This document shows positions 8,519 to 16,866 of a stretch of 57,363 nucleotides of DNA, piece after piece. Below the pieces are notes generated by a model that saw only the letters and a program-made list of their open reading frames with translations, was not told where the DNA came from and ran no database searches. Source of the stretch: CAZEHS01 sp964649745 (lineage in GTDB: Bacteria; Bacillota; Clostridia; Peptostreptococcales; Acidaminobacteraceae); assembly GCA_964649745.1 (NCBI GenBank), contig CAZYQI010000022.1, forward strand, positions 1-57,363, given 5' to 3'. Every line of letters starts with the position of its first letter. Positions within the stretch are counted from its first letter, which is position 1. The position numbers and the translations under genes were made by a program.

Positions 8519-8602
8519 TGCGAAAAGGCAAACCGTTCAAAAGAACGGGGCGCAAAGCCGTGAGTCTAAAGCACATGGTGCCATGACCGTCCGACTGCCG
8601 CA
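8519..8602 (+). promoter_or_regulatory. c-di-GMP-I (GEMM-I) riboswitch aptamer, copy 2
   Basis: This is the best consensus copy: AAAAGGCAAACCG, a CGTTC/GAACG hairpin with an AAAA loop, GGCGCAAAGCC, GAGTCTAAAG, the GCACATGGTGC hairpin, ATGACCGTCCGACTGCCG. P1 pairs TGCG (8519-8522) with CGCA (8599-8602). It lies 100 bases ahead of the LPKTG gene at 8702. Confidence 0.95.
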
Positions 8603-8625
8603 GGGGTGAATTGTGGCAGTTTTTT
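8594..8625 (+). terminator. Riboswitch-controlled terminator, copy 2
   Basis: ACTGCCGCA (8594-8602) pairs with TGTGGCAGT (8612-8620), followed by six T. The 5' strand overlaps the aptamer's conserved 3' end and P1, as in copies 1 and 3. Confidence 0.88.
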
Positions 8626-8701
8626 ATTTGTCTTTTCAAGTAATGTTTATTGCACGACAACGCAGGAAGTCACTAACGACAACAAGAAAGAGGTGGATTG
8701 T

Positions 8702-11254
8702 ATGAGAGGGCTCAGAAGCAGAAGGTTTGCAATGCTGATGATCCTGATGTTGACGCTTTCAATGGCACTTCAGGGATTAGGGACCGCATCGTTTGCAGAA
8801 ACAGAGGATTTATTGGCGCCGATTGAACCCCAAACACCGTTTGATCCTCAAATACCCATTGACTCTCAAACACCGATTGATCCTCAAATACCCATTGACC
8901 CTCAAACACCGATTGATCTTGGCAATCCTTCAGGGCCATTGGCATTGAATGAAGAGGAACCGAAAGTACCGCAGGTCATACCGGCGGGAACACTGGGGTC
9001 TTTTCAGGAAGTGGATATTTATCCTGACGGGCTGATAGGGTCGCCACAGCCGTCATTGGATAGCTCAGCCTTTGGCCCGAGCTTTGATGGGTTCCGATCG
9101 ATGGGGATCGCCAGTGTGGTTGTTCCCACGTATCCGGATACCATCACAGTGAACAAAACGGCATCTCCCACGGTAGGGTGTCGCACCTACGAGGTTTCGC
9201 TGGAAATAAACGGAACACCTCCAGCAAACCCTGCAGATGTGGTAATTGTCATCGATACCTCCGGGAGTATGCAGGGCAGTACCTTGAATAATGCGAAACA
9301 GGCTGCTGTGAACTTTACCAATCAACTGTTAAGCAATCCCATCCACAGGATTGCATTGGTTACGTATGATTTTCAGGGATATTCCAATTGGTCGGGGAAT
9401 TATACAACCGACAGTCGTCTTGTATTAAACTACACCAGCGATATTTCCAGTGTTATCAATGCCATTAATGCCCTAAACGCCAACGGGGGAACTAATACCC
9501 AGGCAGGCTTCCAGCGGGCACAGGAAACGGTCAATGATTCTGGAAGGGCAGGCGTCCGACAGTTTATCATCCTTATGACGGATGGTGTACCAACCGTGAG
9601 CAATGGGAATGAATATGGGCCCGATGATCCCACTGCGGCAAATGTTCATACCAACGCAGCCGTTGCTGCAGGGGTAGCAGCACAAGGATCTGCAGGGGTC
9701 TATACGGTGGGCTTCTTGGGAAATGTTCCTTCAGGGACACAGCCCATAGCCAGAGCGGTATTGAATGGTTCACAAAATAAAGGCTACTACGAAACCATGA
9801 ATGCGGCGGATCTAACCGGGATTTACACGGCAATAGCCTCCGAGATTAACAACTCGGCCACCAATGCCATGGTTACGGATACCATCAGTGAGGAGTTCAA
9901 TTTCATCACCGGGTCGGAGGTCACGACTCCTAGTGCCACAGTTCTTTATGATGAGGCAACCCGAACGTTGACGTGGTCTCCTGGGACGATTGGCACTCAG
10001 GCGAAGCTGGTTTATAAAATCCAGGCAAAACCTGAAATCGCGGGGGATGCATATTATGAAACCAATGATCAAGCTGTGTTAAATTACACAGATGTCAACG
10101 GTTCCACAGCTGCTCCAAAGGCGTTTCCTATTCCGACAGTCTATGTGCCGTTTAAATTGGCACTGGAGATAGGACCGGATCGAACCATCCTTTTGGGTGA
10201 GAGTACATCTATCGGAGATGTCGCAAGCGTTTCGGGAGGATATGGACCGTACACTTATCTCTGGACGAACAATAAGGATTCGGGGTGGAGTTCTACAGAC
10301 CTCAAGCCGTTAGTTAGCCCTTCAGAGGATACGCTATATACTCTGGAAGTGACGGATATGTATGGTTGCAAGCGGATAGATTCCCTAACGGTATTCGTAG
10401 GGGATGTCAAGATTGTTAAGACTATCGGCAGTTCGGATGGCCCAGCCCATGGAGGCATGACCTTCGGTATGTACCCGATCTTTGAAGAAGTACAGCCTAC
10501 TGCCATTGGACCGGTGTATGCCACTACCAATGATGATGGAATTGCGTTATTCAAAGGGCTGCACTCGGGATGGACCTATCGGCTGTTCGAGGTACAGAAC
10601 GGGTACATGAACAACATTGATCCTGAAAATGAGTATTTGTTTAATGGCGAAACCGGGATTGTCATCACTGTAATCAATACCTTGAATAGACCTGGAATCG
10701 ATATCCAAAAAAGTGTCAGCAATGGACAAGTGCTTACGGGAACAACGGTGACATACACCTTCGTGGTGACAAACACAGGAAACACACCGCTGACCAATGT
10801 GAAGGTGAGCGATGCGACGATCGGTTGGGAAACTGTCTTTGCAAAGTTGGAGGTAGGTGAGAGCAAAACCTTTACGGCGCCCTACACCATAAACAGCTGG
10901 ACTGGGGGGCAATTTGTCAACACCGTTACGGTGACGGCAGATGATCCTCAGGAGAAACAGATTAGTGATTTGGCAACAGCGGTAGTGTCTCAGCTGGTAC
11001 CATCTACGCCACCGGACACACCGGTGACTCCTGGTGGAGACCGTGACAGGGCAGATCCTCCCAACACGTCCATTCCAGCAGAACCTACGCCTTTGTCAGC
11101 CCCTGTTATTATTCCAGCCCCGGTAGTCCTGCCTGAAGAAATCATTCCTCTAGGCGTACCTGTCCTTCCTAAAACCGGGGAGCTTCCGATGGAACTCTTC
11201 TATGGATTGGGTGGTATGGTGACAGCTCTCGGTGTATATTTGAAACGCAGATAG
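8702..11254 (+). CDS. LPKTG cell-wall adhesin with vWA, PKD-like, Cna-B-like and DUF11-like domains
   Basis: The start is ATG 8702 with AAGAGGTGG upstream (an in-frame upstream ATG at 8606 lies inside the riboswitch terminator). The 850-aa product has a signal peptide (MRGLRSRRFAMLMILMLTLS...) nearly identical to gene 2's. Domains in order: a Pro/Asp/Gln repeat (QTPIDPQIPID, ~42-72); a von Willebrand A domain (~177-390) with an intact MIDAS: DTSGS, a Thr in GGTNTQAG and MTDG; a PKD/SprB-like segment (GGYGPYTYLW, ~500); a Cna-B/SpaA-like repeat (VKIVKTIGSSDG...); a DUF11-like repeat (TFVVTNTGNTPLTNV); and the shared tail with LPKTG. vWA domains with MIDAS commonly bind host or matrix protein through a metal ion, so this is the most likely true adhesin of the set. 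Ligand not known. Confidence 0.9.
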   Translation: MRGLRSRRFAMLMILMLTLSMALQGLGTASFAETEDLLAPIEPQTPFDPQIPIDSQTPIDPQIPIDPQTPIDLGNPSGPLALNEEEPKVPQVIPAGTLGSFQEVDIYPDGLIGSPQPSLDSSAFGPSFDGFRSMGIASVVVPTYPDTITVNKTASPTVGCRTYEVSLEINGTPPANPADVVIVIDTSGSMQGSTLNNAKQAAVNFTNQLLSNPIHRIALVTYDFQGYSNWSGNYTTDSRLVLNYTSDISSVINAINALNANGGTNTQAGFQRAQETVNDSGRAGVRQFIILMTDGVPTVSNGNEYGPDDPTAANVHTNAAVAAGVAAQGSAGVYTVGFLGNVPSGTQPIARAVLNGSQNKGYYETMNAADLTGIYTAIASEINNSATNAMVTDTISEEFNFITGSEVTTPSATVLYDEATRTLTWSPGTIGTQAKLVYKIQAKPEIAGDAYYETNDQAVLNYTDVNGSTAAPKAFPIPTVYVPFKLALEIGPDRTILLGESTSIGDVASVSGGYGPYTYLWTNNKDSGWSSTDLKPLVSPSEDTLYTLEVTDMYGCKRIDSLTVFVGDVKIVKTIGSSDGPAHGGMTFGMYPIFEEVQPTAIGPVYATTNDDGIALFKGLHSGWTYRLFEVQNGYMNNIDPENEYLFNGETGIVITVINTLNRPGIDIQKSVSNGQVLTGTTVTYTFVVTNTGNTPLTNVKVSDATIGWETVFAKLEVGESKTFTAPYTINSWTGGQFVNTVTVTADDPQEKQISDLATAVVSQLVPSTPPDTPVTPGGDRDRADPPNTSIPAEPTPLSAPVIIPAPVVLPEEIIPLGVPVLPKTGELPMELFYGLGGMVTALGVYLKRR

Positions 11255-11280
11255 AATTGAATCTTAGCAGTTAACTACGA

Positions 11281-11310
11281 AGGCGCGTCTCGATAAGAGA
11301 GGCGCCTTTT
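11281..11310 (+). terminator. Intrinsic terminator after LPKTG gene 3
   Basis: AGGCGC-G-TCTC pairs with GAGA-G-GCGCCT around a GATAA loop, followed by TTTT. Confidence 0.8.
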
Positions 11311-11732
11311 CAGTTAACTGCATGGATATCTAGAGACGTTGGCTGGCGGGAAGCAGTAATTCTTATGTGATATGGATGGACAGGGGGGATTTATTGGATT
11401 GTGCCGCGTTCGGAATAAATGACAAAGATCCAGCAAAGGGAAGATTACAGAGACAATAGTGATAAAAATATGACAACTGATAGTGAGAATATCGTGATCT
11501 TGAAGCCGATTAGTATAGCCTATGCGGCAAAAAATTACGTTTAGCGCATTAATAATGAGGAAAATTCATATAAATACTCACGTAGTGCGGGGCATGTAGT
11601 TGCATGTTGTGATACCAAAAACAAATGACTTTATGATAATTAATATCAAATGAAAGGAGCCTTGGTATAAGAGGTGTTGCCGAAAGGTTAAATGAGAACA
11701 GGCTGTAATAGGCTGAAAGCACTGATATTAAA
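11311..11732. other. Gene-free spacer upstream of the third riboswitch
   Basis: I see no plausible coding sequence in this ~420-bp AT-rich stretch and no clear repeat. It separates the terminator of LPKTG gene 3 from the promoter and leader of gene 4. A small unrecognised RNA cannot be excluded. Confidence 0.45.
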
Positions 11733-11761
11733 TGTTTGGAGGCATTTAATTGTGGTATATA
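11733..11761 (+). promoter_or_regulatory. Promoter of LPKTG gene 4 (shared motif)
   Basis: TGTTTG (11733-11738), 17-bp spacer, TATATA (11756-11761), with TGG just upstream of the -10. Third instance of the motif ahead of a GEMM-I riboswitch. Confidence 0.62.
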
Positions 11762-11794
11762 GTAAACATCAAATCATATCAATAATATGTGATG

Positions 11795-11877
11795 ATGCAA
11801 AAAGCAAACCGTCCCAAAGGACGGGACGCAAAGCCAGGAGTCTAAAGCCGCAAGGCCATTGACCGTCCGACTGCCAT
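11795..11877 (+). promoter_or_regulatory. c-di-GMP-I (GEMM-I) riboswitch aptamer, copy 3
   Basis: AAAAAGCAAACC, a CGTCCCAAAGGACG hairpin, GGGACGCAAAGCC, GGAGTCTAAAG, a short GCCGCAAGGC hairpin, ATTGACCGTCCGACTGCC. The P1 helix is shorter than in copies 1 and 2 (ATG near 11795 with CAT at 11875-11877). Linked to the LPKTG gene at 12055. Confidence 0.92.
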
Positions 11878-11902
11878 GAATATATGGCAGTTTTGCTTTT
11901 TT
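11870..11902 (+). terminator. Riboswitch-controlled terminator, copy 3
   Basis: ACTGCCAT (11870-11877) pairs perfectly with ATGGCAGT (11884-11891), followed by TTTTGCTTTTTT. Its 5' strand is again the aptamer's 3' end. Confidence 0.85.
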
Positions 11903-12054
11903 GAACGGTCACGGAAAAACCGATCAGCGAAGGGCATAATCCTATTATATGGATGGAGGTGGGTTGATTCTTGAAAAGGGCTGACATAATGATATTTGCA
12001 ACGGGATTTACCACCAGTATGTTGGATTACACCTAAACTGAAAGGGGTGAGTTT

Positions 12055-14940
12055 ATGAAGCGCATGAGAAATAAGAAATTGGCGATCCTGTTGATCTGGA
12101 TGCTGATTCTGACGCTGGCCTTGCCGGGCACGATGCTAACGGCTCTGGCAGAAGATACTCAACCGGTGGGTGAAGAAGCACCGATGGTTATTGCGGAGGT
12201 CGCTGCACAGGAGGATGTCAACGCAGCCGGTAGTGGTAGTGTCTGGACAACGGATATCACTGGCACTCAGGATGCCAACGTTAATTACACCAACAAGCAG
12301 GATGTGCTTGTTGATGCAGAAAATCTAGCGCACAATGCGCAGTATTTTATACGTGTCACCGAGCCTGGTGGAACGGTACTGGGATCCAACAGTCTGCCGG
12401 TGTTCCTGACCGATGGATCCGGCAAGGATGTAGGCAATGTAGTAATACCTAGTGGACAGGCGTATCGTCTGTGGGATCTCGTTAAGAAAGCTTCCAATGG
12501 GACCCAGGGCTATGACACCAGCACCAACGGAGGACATGAATACAGTGTCGATATCAGTCTTTCTCCAGATTTCCAGAGTGCTAAAAACGATAACTTCAAG
12601 GTTTTTGAAGAACCGCTTTTCGGATCTCTTGAAATCGTCAAGAAAATTGGCAGTAGCGATGGCCTCCCTCAGAGCGGCGTAACCTTTACACTGGTTCCTG
12701 TAGGAGCAGGCAAATCCGAATCGGGAACTACCAATGCTGAAGGGAAAATACTGTTCACAGGCTTGCCGGAAGGGGCTCAATATACGATTAGCGAGACTGT
12801 TCCTGCGGGCTACTCAACAAATCTCAATACGGCTACCATTTATACGATAGCAGCGAATCAGAAGATAACAGTGGATGTAGTGAACACGCTGGATGTCGGT
12901 TCACTGAAGATTGTGAAGAAAAAAGTTGACCGATACGGAATGACCCCAGTTTTTCATGTGGGTGTGCCGTTTACCCTTCACCCTGTAGGGCAAGGTGAAG
13001 CCATCCCCGGAACGACCAATGGTTCCGGCGAGATTATATTCAGCAATCTGCCGGCGGGCTCTCAATACACGATTAGCGAGACCATACCTGCCGGTTATGA
13101 AACCAATCTGGATTCGGATCATGTCTACACCATAGGCAAGGATCAGACCATTGTAGTTGACGTGCTGAATACGAAAATACCAGATTGGAGCATCACTGTC
13201 ATTAAAACATTGGAAACAGCCAATGGTGAGCCCCATGCCGGCGTCACGTTTAATCTGAAGGCGTGGATTTGGGGAAATGACCCGGGTGAAGGTTGGAGAT
13301 GGCATTGGCATCAAGTAGCAACAGATGTTACTGATTCCAATGGACGTATTGTATTCGACAACAGATATCCTGATGTGAGATACCATCTGGAAGAAGTTGT
13401 TCCACCGTACTTCGATACGGACCTTCCTGTCAATAATGAGTACACTTTGACGTGGAGAGAACCTAAAGCAACAGTTTATGTCATCAACACGCACCAAACA
13501 GCCAGCATCAAGGTTGTTAAGACATTGAGTCAAGGCGGCTTCCACCAAGGAGTAGAATTCGAGCTCTATGAGGTGGACGGCGACAATCTAGAAGCGCAAC
13601 TGGTTGATACTCAGACAACAAATGCCAATGGTGAGGCGCTGTTCACCGGCTTGCCGGTAGGATCAAAATATCACCTTAAAGAGGTAATTGGCGATAACTA
13701 CTACAGCGATTTGTCCTTGAACAATGTAATTGATCTCACGTCAAGAGGTGCTACGATCAATGTAATGAACACCCAAATAAGCACCCTGACAGTTATCAAA
13801 ACCATCGGTCGTGATGGACCTCCTCACCAAGGGGTAACCTTCCATCTGAGTCTGGAACCACAAATCGAAGTTGATGCGGTTTCCGCTCAGAACGGGATGA
13901 TGGAAACCACCAGCTCTGGCGGCTATGCTGTTTTCGAAGGCTTGATAGTTGGTCAGACATACCGTCTGACGGAAGACGTGCCTGATGGTTACCGAACCAG
14001 CTTGCCGGAAGCAGGTCTATTGGTTACAATTGACGCCAACGGTGAAACGGTTCGAGTTATCAACACGTTGATTCCTAATAACCTGACGGTCATCAAGACC
14101 ATCGGCAGCTTGGAGGGCCCTGCACATCAGGGGGTTGAATTCAGGATGTTTGAAGTCACAACTCCTTCGTACGTCAATGGACCTATTGTCGGTATGCCGG
14201 CTCCTTTGATGAAGACTACAGACGGGTTGGGCGTTGCCCTCTTTGAAGGACTGCGTGTAGGCGGAACCTACCGTTTGGTTGAGATTGTTCCGTTCGGGTA
14301 TTCAACAAATCTTAACCCGGATGCCACCTACTATATTGATGGAATTACCGGTGTTGTGGTCCGTGTTGTCAATACCTTGAATAAACCGGCCATCGACATC
14401 GAGAAAAGTGTCAGCAGTACGGTTGTCACAAGCGGCACAACGGTGACATACACCTTTATCGTCACCAATATTGGAAATACACCGCTGATGAATATCGAAG
14501 TAAAGGATGACACGATTGGCTGGAGCACAACCATCGACAGCATGGCTGCCGGTGCCAGCCAAAAATTCACCCAAGATTACACCATTAACTCGTGGAACAG
14601 CGGCAGTCAATTTATCAATACGGTAACGGTTACCGGATACGATCCGCAACAAGTGAAGGTCGAGGACACAGATACGGCAACCGTTAATCAACGAATTATC
14701 ACCACAACCACTACTACCACAACGACCGTTACCAGGGATAGAGCAGATCCTCCTGTTACACCTATTCCTCCAGAACCAGTACCCCTTGCAGCACCTGTAG
14801 TCGCACCTGTTATCCTGCCGGAAGAGATCATTCCTCTGGGCGTACCGGTGCTTCCTAAAACGGGCGAGCTCCCATTAGAATTGTTCTACGGACTCGGCGG
14901 AATCCTGACAGCTCTTGGGGTTTTTCTTAAACGCAAATAG
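12055..14940 (+). CDS. LPKTG cell-wall protein with six Cna-B/SpaA-like repeats
   Basis: The start is ATG 12055 behind AAAGGGGTGA. The 961-aa product has a signal peptide (MKRMRNKKLAILLIWMLILT...). After an N-terminal region of unknown fold (~35-190) come six prealbumin-like Cna-B/SpaA repeats (starting near 192, 281, 378, 483, 576 and 676). Each begins with a V(I/V)K strand, most contain an E-box such as YTISETVPAGY or YRLTEDVPDGY, and each ends in V.NT. Lys, Glu and Asn in these places are what is needed for self-formed isopeptide bonds in this fold. A DUF11-like repeat (~779-878), a Thr run, DRADPP and the shared IPLGVPVLPKTGE anchor follow. No pilin YPK motif was found, so it is more likely a stalk-like adhesin than a polymerising pilin. 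Expression predicted to be c-di-GMP-activated. Confidence 0.9.
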   Translation: MKRMRNKKLAILLIWMLILTLALPGTMLTALAEDTQPVGEEAPMVIAEVAAQEDVNAAGSGSVWTTDITGTQDANVNYTNKQDVLVDAENLAHNAQYFIRVTEPGGTVLGSNSLPVFLTDGSGKDVGNVVIPSGQAYRLWDLVKKASNGTQGYDTSTNGGHEYSVDISLSPDFQSAKNDNFKVFEEPLFGSLEIVKKIGSSDGLPQSGVTFTLVPVGAGKSESGTTNAEGKILFTGLPEGAQYTISETVPAGYSTNLNTATIYTIAANQKITVDVVNTLDVGSLKIVKKKVDRYGMTPVFHVGVPFTLHPVGQGEAIPGTTNGSGEIIFSNLPAGSQYTISETIPAGYETNLDSDHVYTIGKDQTIVVDVLNTKIPDWSITVIKTLETANGEPHAGVTFNLKAWIWGNDPGEGWRWHWHQVATDVTDSNGRIVFDNRYPDVRYHLEEVVPPYFDTDLPVNNEYTLTWREPKATVYVINTHQTASIKVVKTLSQGGFHQGVEFELYEVDGDNLEAQLVDTQTTNANGEALFTGLPVGSKYHLKEVIGDNYYSDLSLNNVIDLTSRGATINVMNTQISTLTVIKTIGRDGPPHQGVTFHLSLEPQIEVDAVSAQNGMMETTSSGGYAVFEGLIVGQTYRLTEDVPDGYRTSLPEAGLLVTIDANGETVRVINTLIPNNLTVIKTIGSLEGPAHQGVEFRMFEVTTPSYVNGPIVGMPAPLMKTTDGLGVALFEGLRVGGTYRLVEIVPFGYSTNLNPDATYYIDGITGVVVRVVNTLNKPAIDIEKSVSSTVVTSGTTVTYTFIVTNIGNTPLMNIEVKDDTIGWSTTIDSMAAGASQKFTQDYTINSWNSGSQFINTVTVTGYDPQQVKVEDTDTATVNQRIITTTTTTTTTVTRDRADPPVTPIPPEPVPLAAPVVAPVILPEEIIPLGVPVLPKTGELPLELFYGLGGILTALGVFLKRK

Positions 14941-14976
14941 CACCAAGCGCTTTAAAATTAACAAATGCTGATCAAG

Positions 14977-15004
14977 AAGCCTCACCAATCGGTGGGGCTT
15001 TTCT
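14977..15004 (+). terminator. Intrinsic terminator after LPKTG gene 4
   Basis: AAGCCTCACC (14977-14986), AATC loop, GGTGGGGCTT (14991-15000), then T-rich sequence. Confidence 0.85.
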
Positions 15005-15045
15005 TTTGCTGTAAAAGAATTTTAAAAATTATAATAAATACATGT

Positions 15046-15074
15046 TTGAAAAGAATACAAGAGGGGAATATAAT
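15046..15074 (+). promoter_or_regulatory. Strong sigma-A promoter of LPKTG gene 5
   Basis: TTGAAA (15046-15051), 17-bp spacer, TATAAT (15069-15074). Another possible promoter lies just upstream (TTGCTG 15006-15011, 18 bp, TATAAT 15030-15035). Neither resembles the TGTTTR promoters of the riboswitch-controlled paralogs. Confidence 0.75.
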
Positions 15075-15082
15075 AGGCAAAT

Positions 15083-15102
15083 AGATAATGATTATCAATA
15101 TC
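15083..15102 (+). promoter_or_regulatory. Putative Fur box over the transcription start of LPKTG gene 5
   Basis: AGATAATGATTATCA (15083-15097) matches the 7-1-7 Fur box TGATAATNATTATCA at 13 of 14 defined positions, with a perfect GATAAT-G-ATTATC core. Extended to 15102 it matches the classical 19-bp box at 17 of 19. It lies ~9 bases after the -10, where a bound repressor would block initiation. This predicts induction under iron limitation. Confidence 0.7.
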
Positions 15103-15191
15103 ATCTAAAACAAAGAAAATTGATTTTGACGCTGCACTTCAGGCAGCCGGACGATATGACAACAGGGATGAAGAAGGAAAGGGTGAGCACG

Positions 15192-16838
15192 ATGAGAAAA
15201 ACGACAAGAAGATTTTTTAGTTACTTATTGATGGGACTTATAATCCTGTCAATTGGCGCTCCGAGTAATTTGGGGGCAGCATTTGGTGATTCCATAGATC
15301 TGGAAGCCTTGGGTGGCGGTCATGGAGACTGGGACAAGAGTTCCCTTATCTTTGTGGGAGAAGACGGAACCTGTGATCTCATTTCTGCCGATGTAATGAA
15401 CGGTAGAGACTCCAGAGATATGCAAGGAACCACCACATGGGATCTGTACTGGATCGCATCAGGAAATCCCAAAGATGGCGTAGTGATTGCATCAGGAACC
15501 ATACCGGCACTGGAAAGCGGTGAATCCTATACCATGACCTACAACCCCGCAAATAATCCCAATGGACCGGACGGCCAGTACATGTTTATGGCCAACCAAC
15601 GACCGGATCACCCGGGAACAGGGGTTCTGTGGAGCGGATCGATTTCACTGAGTGGCTGCGTACTGGAACCGGAAACCGGCTCCCTGACAGTTAACAAAAC
15701 CTTCAGTGATCAGAACGAAGACGAAGTGACCGTAGTTCTTTATGAAGTGACGGAATCTGGAGATGTGCAGGTGGCATCACAGGAAACTGTGGGCCATACC
15801 ACAACCTTTACGGGTTTGGATCTTGAAAAATCGTACAAGATTGCTGAATCTCCGGTGCCTGCAGGCTATGTAGCAACCTACCCCGATGGTCAAAATGTAA
15901 GCCTCGACGATGACGACGATGACCATGAAGGAACATTAGAAATACTCAACACACTTATTCCGGTGGATCCTGAAAAAGGAAGCCTGAACGTCACCAAATC
16001 GTATAGCAATGGAAACACCACAGAAGTGACAGTAGCGCTTTACAAAGTAACCGACGAGGGAGATGTGCTGGTGGCCACTCAAGTAACCTCAGGTCTTGCC
16101 ACCACATTCAGCAATCTGGATATTGAAAGCACCTATAAGATTATTGAAGCCCCGGTACCTACGGGTTACAGTGTAAGCTATCCCAACGGCCAAACCAAGG
16201 TGATATCAGGGACAGAGCCAGAATCGCTCAGCATTCGGAATGCCCTGATCATAGTGGATCCTGAAAAAGGAAGCCTGAACGTCACCAAATCGTATAGCAA
16301 TGGAAACACCACAGAAGTGACAGTAGCGCTTTACAAAGTAACCGACGAGGGAGATGTGCTGGTGGCCACTCAAGTAACCTCAGGTCTTGCCACCACATTC
16401 AGCAATCTGGATATTGAAAGCACCTATAAGATTATTGAAGCCCCGGTACCTACGGGTTACAGTGTAAGCTATCCCAACGGCCAAACAAAGGCAATATCGG
16501 GAACGGAAGCGGAAGTACTCAGCATTGTAAACACATTGATTCCAGTGGTTAATCCTGGTGGAGGCGGAACAACCACCACTCCCGGAACACCCACAGTAAC
16601 CACCACCACAACCACGGTTGATCGTGACAGAGCAGATCCTCCGGTACAAACGATTCCCGCAGAACCCACACCGCTGGCCGCACCGGTAATCGCTCCGGAA
16701 CCCACAACCGCTATTCCGGAGGAAATTATCCCTCTGGGAGTGCCGGTACTTCCCAAAACAGGAGAGGTACCAGTAGAAGTATTCTACGGATTGGGCGGCA
16801 TGCTTACAGCATTGGGAGCACTGCTTAAACGCAAATGA
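15192..16838 (+). CDS. LPKTG cell-wall protein with tandem Cna-B-like repeats, predicted iron-regulated
   Basis: The start is ATG 15192 behind AGGAAAGGGTGA; an in-frame ATG at 15042 overlaps the promoter and is rejected. The 548-aa product has a signal peptide (MRKTTRRFFSYLLMGLIIL...), an N-terminal region (~30-160) of unknown fold, then three Cna-B-like repeats (starting near 163, 259 and 356), each beginning GSL.V.K and carrying YKI.E.PVP.GY. The first has an acidic DDDDDD loop. Repeats two and three are nearly identical at DNA level. A Gly/Thr linker, DRDRADPP and IPLGVPVLPKTGE anchor close the protein. It is the only family member here without a riboswitch; a Fur box takes its place. It may serve attachment or nutrient capture under iron stress, but no heme- or iron-binding motif was recognised. 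Confidence 0.88.
   Translation: MRKTTRRFFSYLLMGLIILSIGAPSNLGAAFGDSIDLEALGGGHGDWDKSSLIFVGEDGTCDLISADVMNGRDSRDMQGTTTWDLYWIASGNPKDGVVIASGTIPALESGESYTMTYNPANNPNGPDGQYMFMANQRPDHPGTGVLWSGSISLSGCVLEPETGSLTVNKTFSDQNEDEVTVVLYEVTESGDVQVASQETVGHTTTFTGLDLEKSYKIAESPVPAGYVATYPDGQNVSLDDDDDDHEGTLEILNTLIPVDPEKGSLNVTKSYSNGNTTEVTVALYKVTDEGDVLVATQVTSGLATTFSNLDIESTYKIIEAPVPTGYSVSYPNGQTKVISGTEPESLSIRNALIIVDPEKGSLNVTKSYSNGNTTEVTVALYKVTDEGDVLVATQVTSGLATTFSNLDIESTYKIIEAPVPTGYSVSYPNGQTKAISGTEAEVLSIVNTLIPVVNPGGGGTTTTPGTPTVTTTTTTVDRDRADPPVQTIPAEPTPLAAPVIAPEPTTAIPEEIIPLGVPVLPKTGEVPVEVFYGLGGMLTALGALLKRK
15963..16486 (+). repeat. 291-bp tandem duplication inside LPKTG gene 5
   Basis: About 232 bp starting at 15963 recur apparently unchanged from 16254, a period of 291 bp (97 codons). 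The copies diverge only in the last part of each unit. Such identity at synonymous sites points to recent duplication or gene conversion, and to a repeat number that may vary between strains. Confidence 0.9.
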
Positions 16839-16866
16839 AAAGGTTTAAACAGATAAGTATCACAGA

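Noticed and set aside
12901..13548. A 215-codon minus-strand frame
   Set aside because: Antisense to the Cna-B repeat protein and without recognisable features.
14941..15191. A fourth GEMM-I riboswitch before LPKTG gene 5
   Set aside because: None of the aptamer landmarks (GCAAA, CGCAAAGCC, GTCTAAAG, GACTGCC in order) occur; the region instead has a promoter and a Fur box.
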